Notes under the pieces: generated by a model | The model's database searches: none | The model's input: only the letters and a program-made list of their open reading frames with translations | What the model was told of the DNA's origin: nothing | Source of the DNA: an uncultured Prevotella sp. | GTDB taxonomy: Bacteria; Bacteroidota; Bacteroidia; Bacteroidales; Bacteroidaceae | DNA length: 64,000 nt | Direction of reading: 5' to 3' | Assembly (NCBI GenBank): GCA_902491375.1 | Contig: CABUHE010000002.1 | Span: 1 to 64,000 of the forward strand | Shown: positions 62,732 through 64,000 of the stretch, piece after piece | Layout: every line of letters begins with the position of its first letter | Position numbering within the stretch: the stretch's first letter is position 1 | Translations under genes and position numbers: made by a program

Positions 62732-62831
62732 AAAGACGGTCTTTTGCGTTCCGAAAGAGCGTCTTTTGCACGCTGAAAGGGCATCTTTGACAGCGCGAAA
62801 GATGCCCTTTTGTAAATGCGCTGATTATCAG
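62732..62831. repeat. 22-bp modular repeat element I
   Basis: Units start at 62732, 62754, 62776 and 62798. Cores are ACGGT (a perfect palindrome around G), AGCGT, GGCAT and ATGCC. Units 3 and 4 are perfect reverse complements. The conserved end CTGATTATCAG (62821-62831) is on the right. The 423-base gap between susF and the PAP2 gene also holds the terminator and a TATCTTTG box. Confidence 0.88.
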
Positions 62832-62923
62832 TTACGTTTCATTTTGAGATTGCGGTTCTTATGACAGGCAGCCAAAAGTTAATAAAAGAGAATTTTTCAT
62901 GCTGCCGGGCACGATTTTTTTTG

Positions 62924-62931
62924 TATCTTTG
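62924..62931 (+). promoter_or_regulatory. Candidate -7 box of the PAP2 gene
   Basis: TATCTTTG, a perfect TAnnTTTG match, 55 bases before the ATG at 62987. No TTTG stands at 19-20 bases upstream. Confidence 0.5.
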
Positions 62932-62986
62932 TCGGCGTGTAAGTCATTTGCACAGCATAGAAGTGACCGTAAAACAATTAATAAAT

Positions 62987-63556
62987 ATGTTACGTAAATT
63001 ATTGGTTTCACTTATTGTCGTTACGATGTCTGTCAAGTGCATGGCGCAGTATAAGACTTATCATGGCGACGGAATTGACGACTATCTGCGTCTTGTCCCG
63101 ATTGTGTCGGTCTATGCCATGAAGGCTGCCGGCGTTGATAGTCAAAGCTCGTGGAAGCGGCTTGTAGTAAACACGGCTGCGTCGTTTGCTATTGATGTGG
63201 CTGTAACCTATGGATTGAAATATTCGGTAAAGTCTACAAGACCCGACGGTACAGACGACCGTTCGTTCCCTTCAGGACACGCCTCGATAGCCTTCTGCGG
63301 CGCAGCGATACTCGATAAGGAGTTCCGTCATGTCAGTCCGTGGATAAGCGTGGCAGGATATACCGTGGCTACGGCTACTGCCGTCGACCGTGTAGTACGC
63401 AACCGTCACCACTGGGGCGACGTAGCCGCGGGCGCAGCCATAGGTGTCGCGTCGGTATATGCAGGCTACTGGATTGCCGACAAGATAACGGGATGGAACA
63501 AAAATGTAGACGTGGCTGTCAGTCCGATGGGCATCAGTATGGTCTGGCGGCCATAG
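62987..63556 (+). CDS. PAP2 superfamily phosphatase, exported
   Basis: 189 residues from the ATG at 62987 (MLRKLLVSLIVVTMSVKCMAQ signal peptide); the frame continues up to 62861 without a sensible N-terminus. The three PAP2 motifs are intact: KSTRPDG, FPSGHAS and RNRHHWGD. Family members remove phosphate from lipid phosphates, including undecaprenyl pyrophosphate and lipid A intermediates. The protein is short and has few strong membrane helices, so a periplasmic form is likely. It lies between susF and malQ, but a link to starch use is not evident. Confidence 0.85.
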   Translation: MLRKLLVSLIVVTMSVKCMAQYKTYHGDGIDDYLRLVPIVSVYAMKAAGVDSQSSWKRLVVNTAASFAIDVAVTYGLKYSVKSTRPDGTDDRSFPSGHASIAFCGAAILDKEFRHVSPWISVAGYTVATATAVDRVVRNRHHWGDVAAGAAIGVASVYAGYWIADKITGWNKNVDVAVSPMGISMVWRP

Positions 63557-63604
63557 CCGCGTGCGTTTTTCAGCATGTTTCAGCTGAACAGCTGCCGCTG
63601 TATG

Positions 63605-63641
63605 AAACAGCTTGTGTATCTGCCGGATGCGCAAGCTGTTT
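63605..63641 (+). terminator. Terminator after the PAP2 gene
   Basis: AAACAGCTTG (63605-63614) pairs perfectly with CAAGCTGTTT (63632-63641), 17-base loop, then further T's. Confidence 0.88.
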
Positions 63642-63707
63642 TTTATTGTCTTTCATTACTTCATTGCCTTAACTGAAGCCGTTGAAAGGTAGGCATATAG
63701 TAAGAGT

Positions 63708-63719
63708 GTAATCGTTTGC
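63708..63719 (+). promoter_or_regulatory. Candidate LacI operator before malQ
   Basis: GTAATCGTTTGC differs at two positions from the 12-base site upstream of susC and is extended by GT/AC pairs. It ends 55 bases before the malQ -7 box, nearly the same spacing as at susC (56). Confidence 0.5.
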
Positions 63720-63774
63720 ACGTTTAAAAATATTTTTCAGTCTTTAAATGCTTTAATCGTATTCTTTTTATTGC

Positions 63775-63782
63775 TAACTTTG
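63775..63782 (+). promoter_or_regulatory. Candidate malQ -7 box
   Basis: TAACTTTG matches TAnnTTTG and gives a leader of about 23 bases. The -33 region is weak (TTTA), as at susC. Confidence 0.5.
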
Positions 63783-63810
63783 GAGCGGAAAAATATAAGA
63801 CCTGTTAACT

Positions 63811-64000
63811 ATGAATATACTTTTAAGCGTTATTTATGGAACGAGTTTCGGTGAGGAGCTCGTCTTAAATCTAATAACGGGGGTAAAGGACGGCATAAAG
63901 TTGTCAACTCCTTATAGAATGAGGACTGTAAACGGCCACGAATGGACGTGCGACCTGAAGCTTGATTTGAACAAGGGCACGTATATTGACTATTATTACA
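63811..64000 (+). CDS. malQ: 4-alpha-glucanotransferase, N-terminal part (cut by window end)
   Basis: Only the first 63 residues are inside the window. They read as a CBM20-like starch-binding domain of the kind found at the N-terminus of Bacteroidota MalQ: a first strand ILLSVIYGTSFGEELVL, then GHEWTCDLKLDLNKGTYIDYYY. MalQ transfers maltodextrin chains and releases glucose in the cytoplasm, which fits the MFS importer and Sus genes. The identity is inferred from this domain and the neighbourhood; the catalytic part is not visible. Confidence 0.65.
   Translation, partial: MNILLSVIYGTSFGEELVLNLITGVKDGIKLSTPYRMRTVNGHEWTCDLKLDLNKGTYIDYYY

Noticed and set aside
1809..62810. The 22-bp modules as CRISPR arrays
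   Set aside because: Units are head-to-tail without 30-bp spacers, only three or four per locus, with variable cores, and no cas genes are present.

Overview
The window looks like a chromosomal segment of a Bacteroidota, order Bacteroidales, most likely Prevotellaceae or a close relative. The evidence is a SusC/SusD/SusE/SusF set, type IX secretion (T9SS) C-terminal sorting domains on large exoproteins, PCMD, DUF3836, DUF4369 and head-GIN families, genes without clear Shine-Dalgarno sites, and repeated promoters of the form TTTG-N19/20-TAnnTTTG. I see no prophage, insertion sequence, CRISPR array or conjugative module. The genus is an inference.

Layout. 0-27 kb is mostly housekeeping: a small Cys/Arg-rich secreted protein, an M23/LysM endopeptidase, a TlpA-like thioredoxin, nadK facing pdxJ, a DJ-1 protein, ispD, recG, an M16 protease, a DUF2975/HTH pair with its own operators, a PCMD protein, a phosphoethanolamine transferase, xerD facing aroQ, an O-methyltransferase, rbfA-lolE, yifB, a DUF4369 lipoprotein with a cysteine-less thioredoxin domain, a TPR lipoprotein, tRNA-Gly and tRNA-Leu, and a minus-strand run pyrE - SRPBCC - argH - Rieske-like lipoprotein.

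27.8-40.7 kb holds three large T9SS cargo genes in a row: a repeat protein broken by a one-base frameshift, an M6 metalloprotease, and a 2243-residue adhesin-like protein. 41.2-51.8 kb is an envelope export island: a DUF3836 protein, an ABC ATPase, two paralogous permeases and a YtrA-type GntR regulator, followed by a MacB-like ATPase, two MacB/FtsX permeases, a MacA-like adaptor, a TolC-like protein and a head-GIN protein. A palindrome AGTGTA-N12-TACACT sits on the start region of the promoter at 41.2 kb and resembles known YtrA operators. 52.1-64 kb is a starch/maltodextrin locus: MFS sugar transporter, LacI regulator, SusC, SusD, SusE, SusF, a PAP2 phosphatase and the start of malQ. Related LacI-type half-palindromes lie at nearly the same distance (56 and 55 bases) upstream of the -7 boxes of susC and malQ.

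The least explained structure is a family of nine intergenic elements of about 80-115 bp spread over the whole window. Each has three or four tandem units with an exact 22-bp period, each unit being AAAG-N5-CTTT plus a variable tail. Adjacent units are often perfect reverse complements of each other. Most elements carry a conserved end resembling GCAACGCG-YTGATWATCAG, in either orientation. They look like a MITE- or REP-like family, or arrays of protein-binding sites or RNA hairpins, and are the best candidate here for something undescribed.
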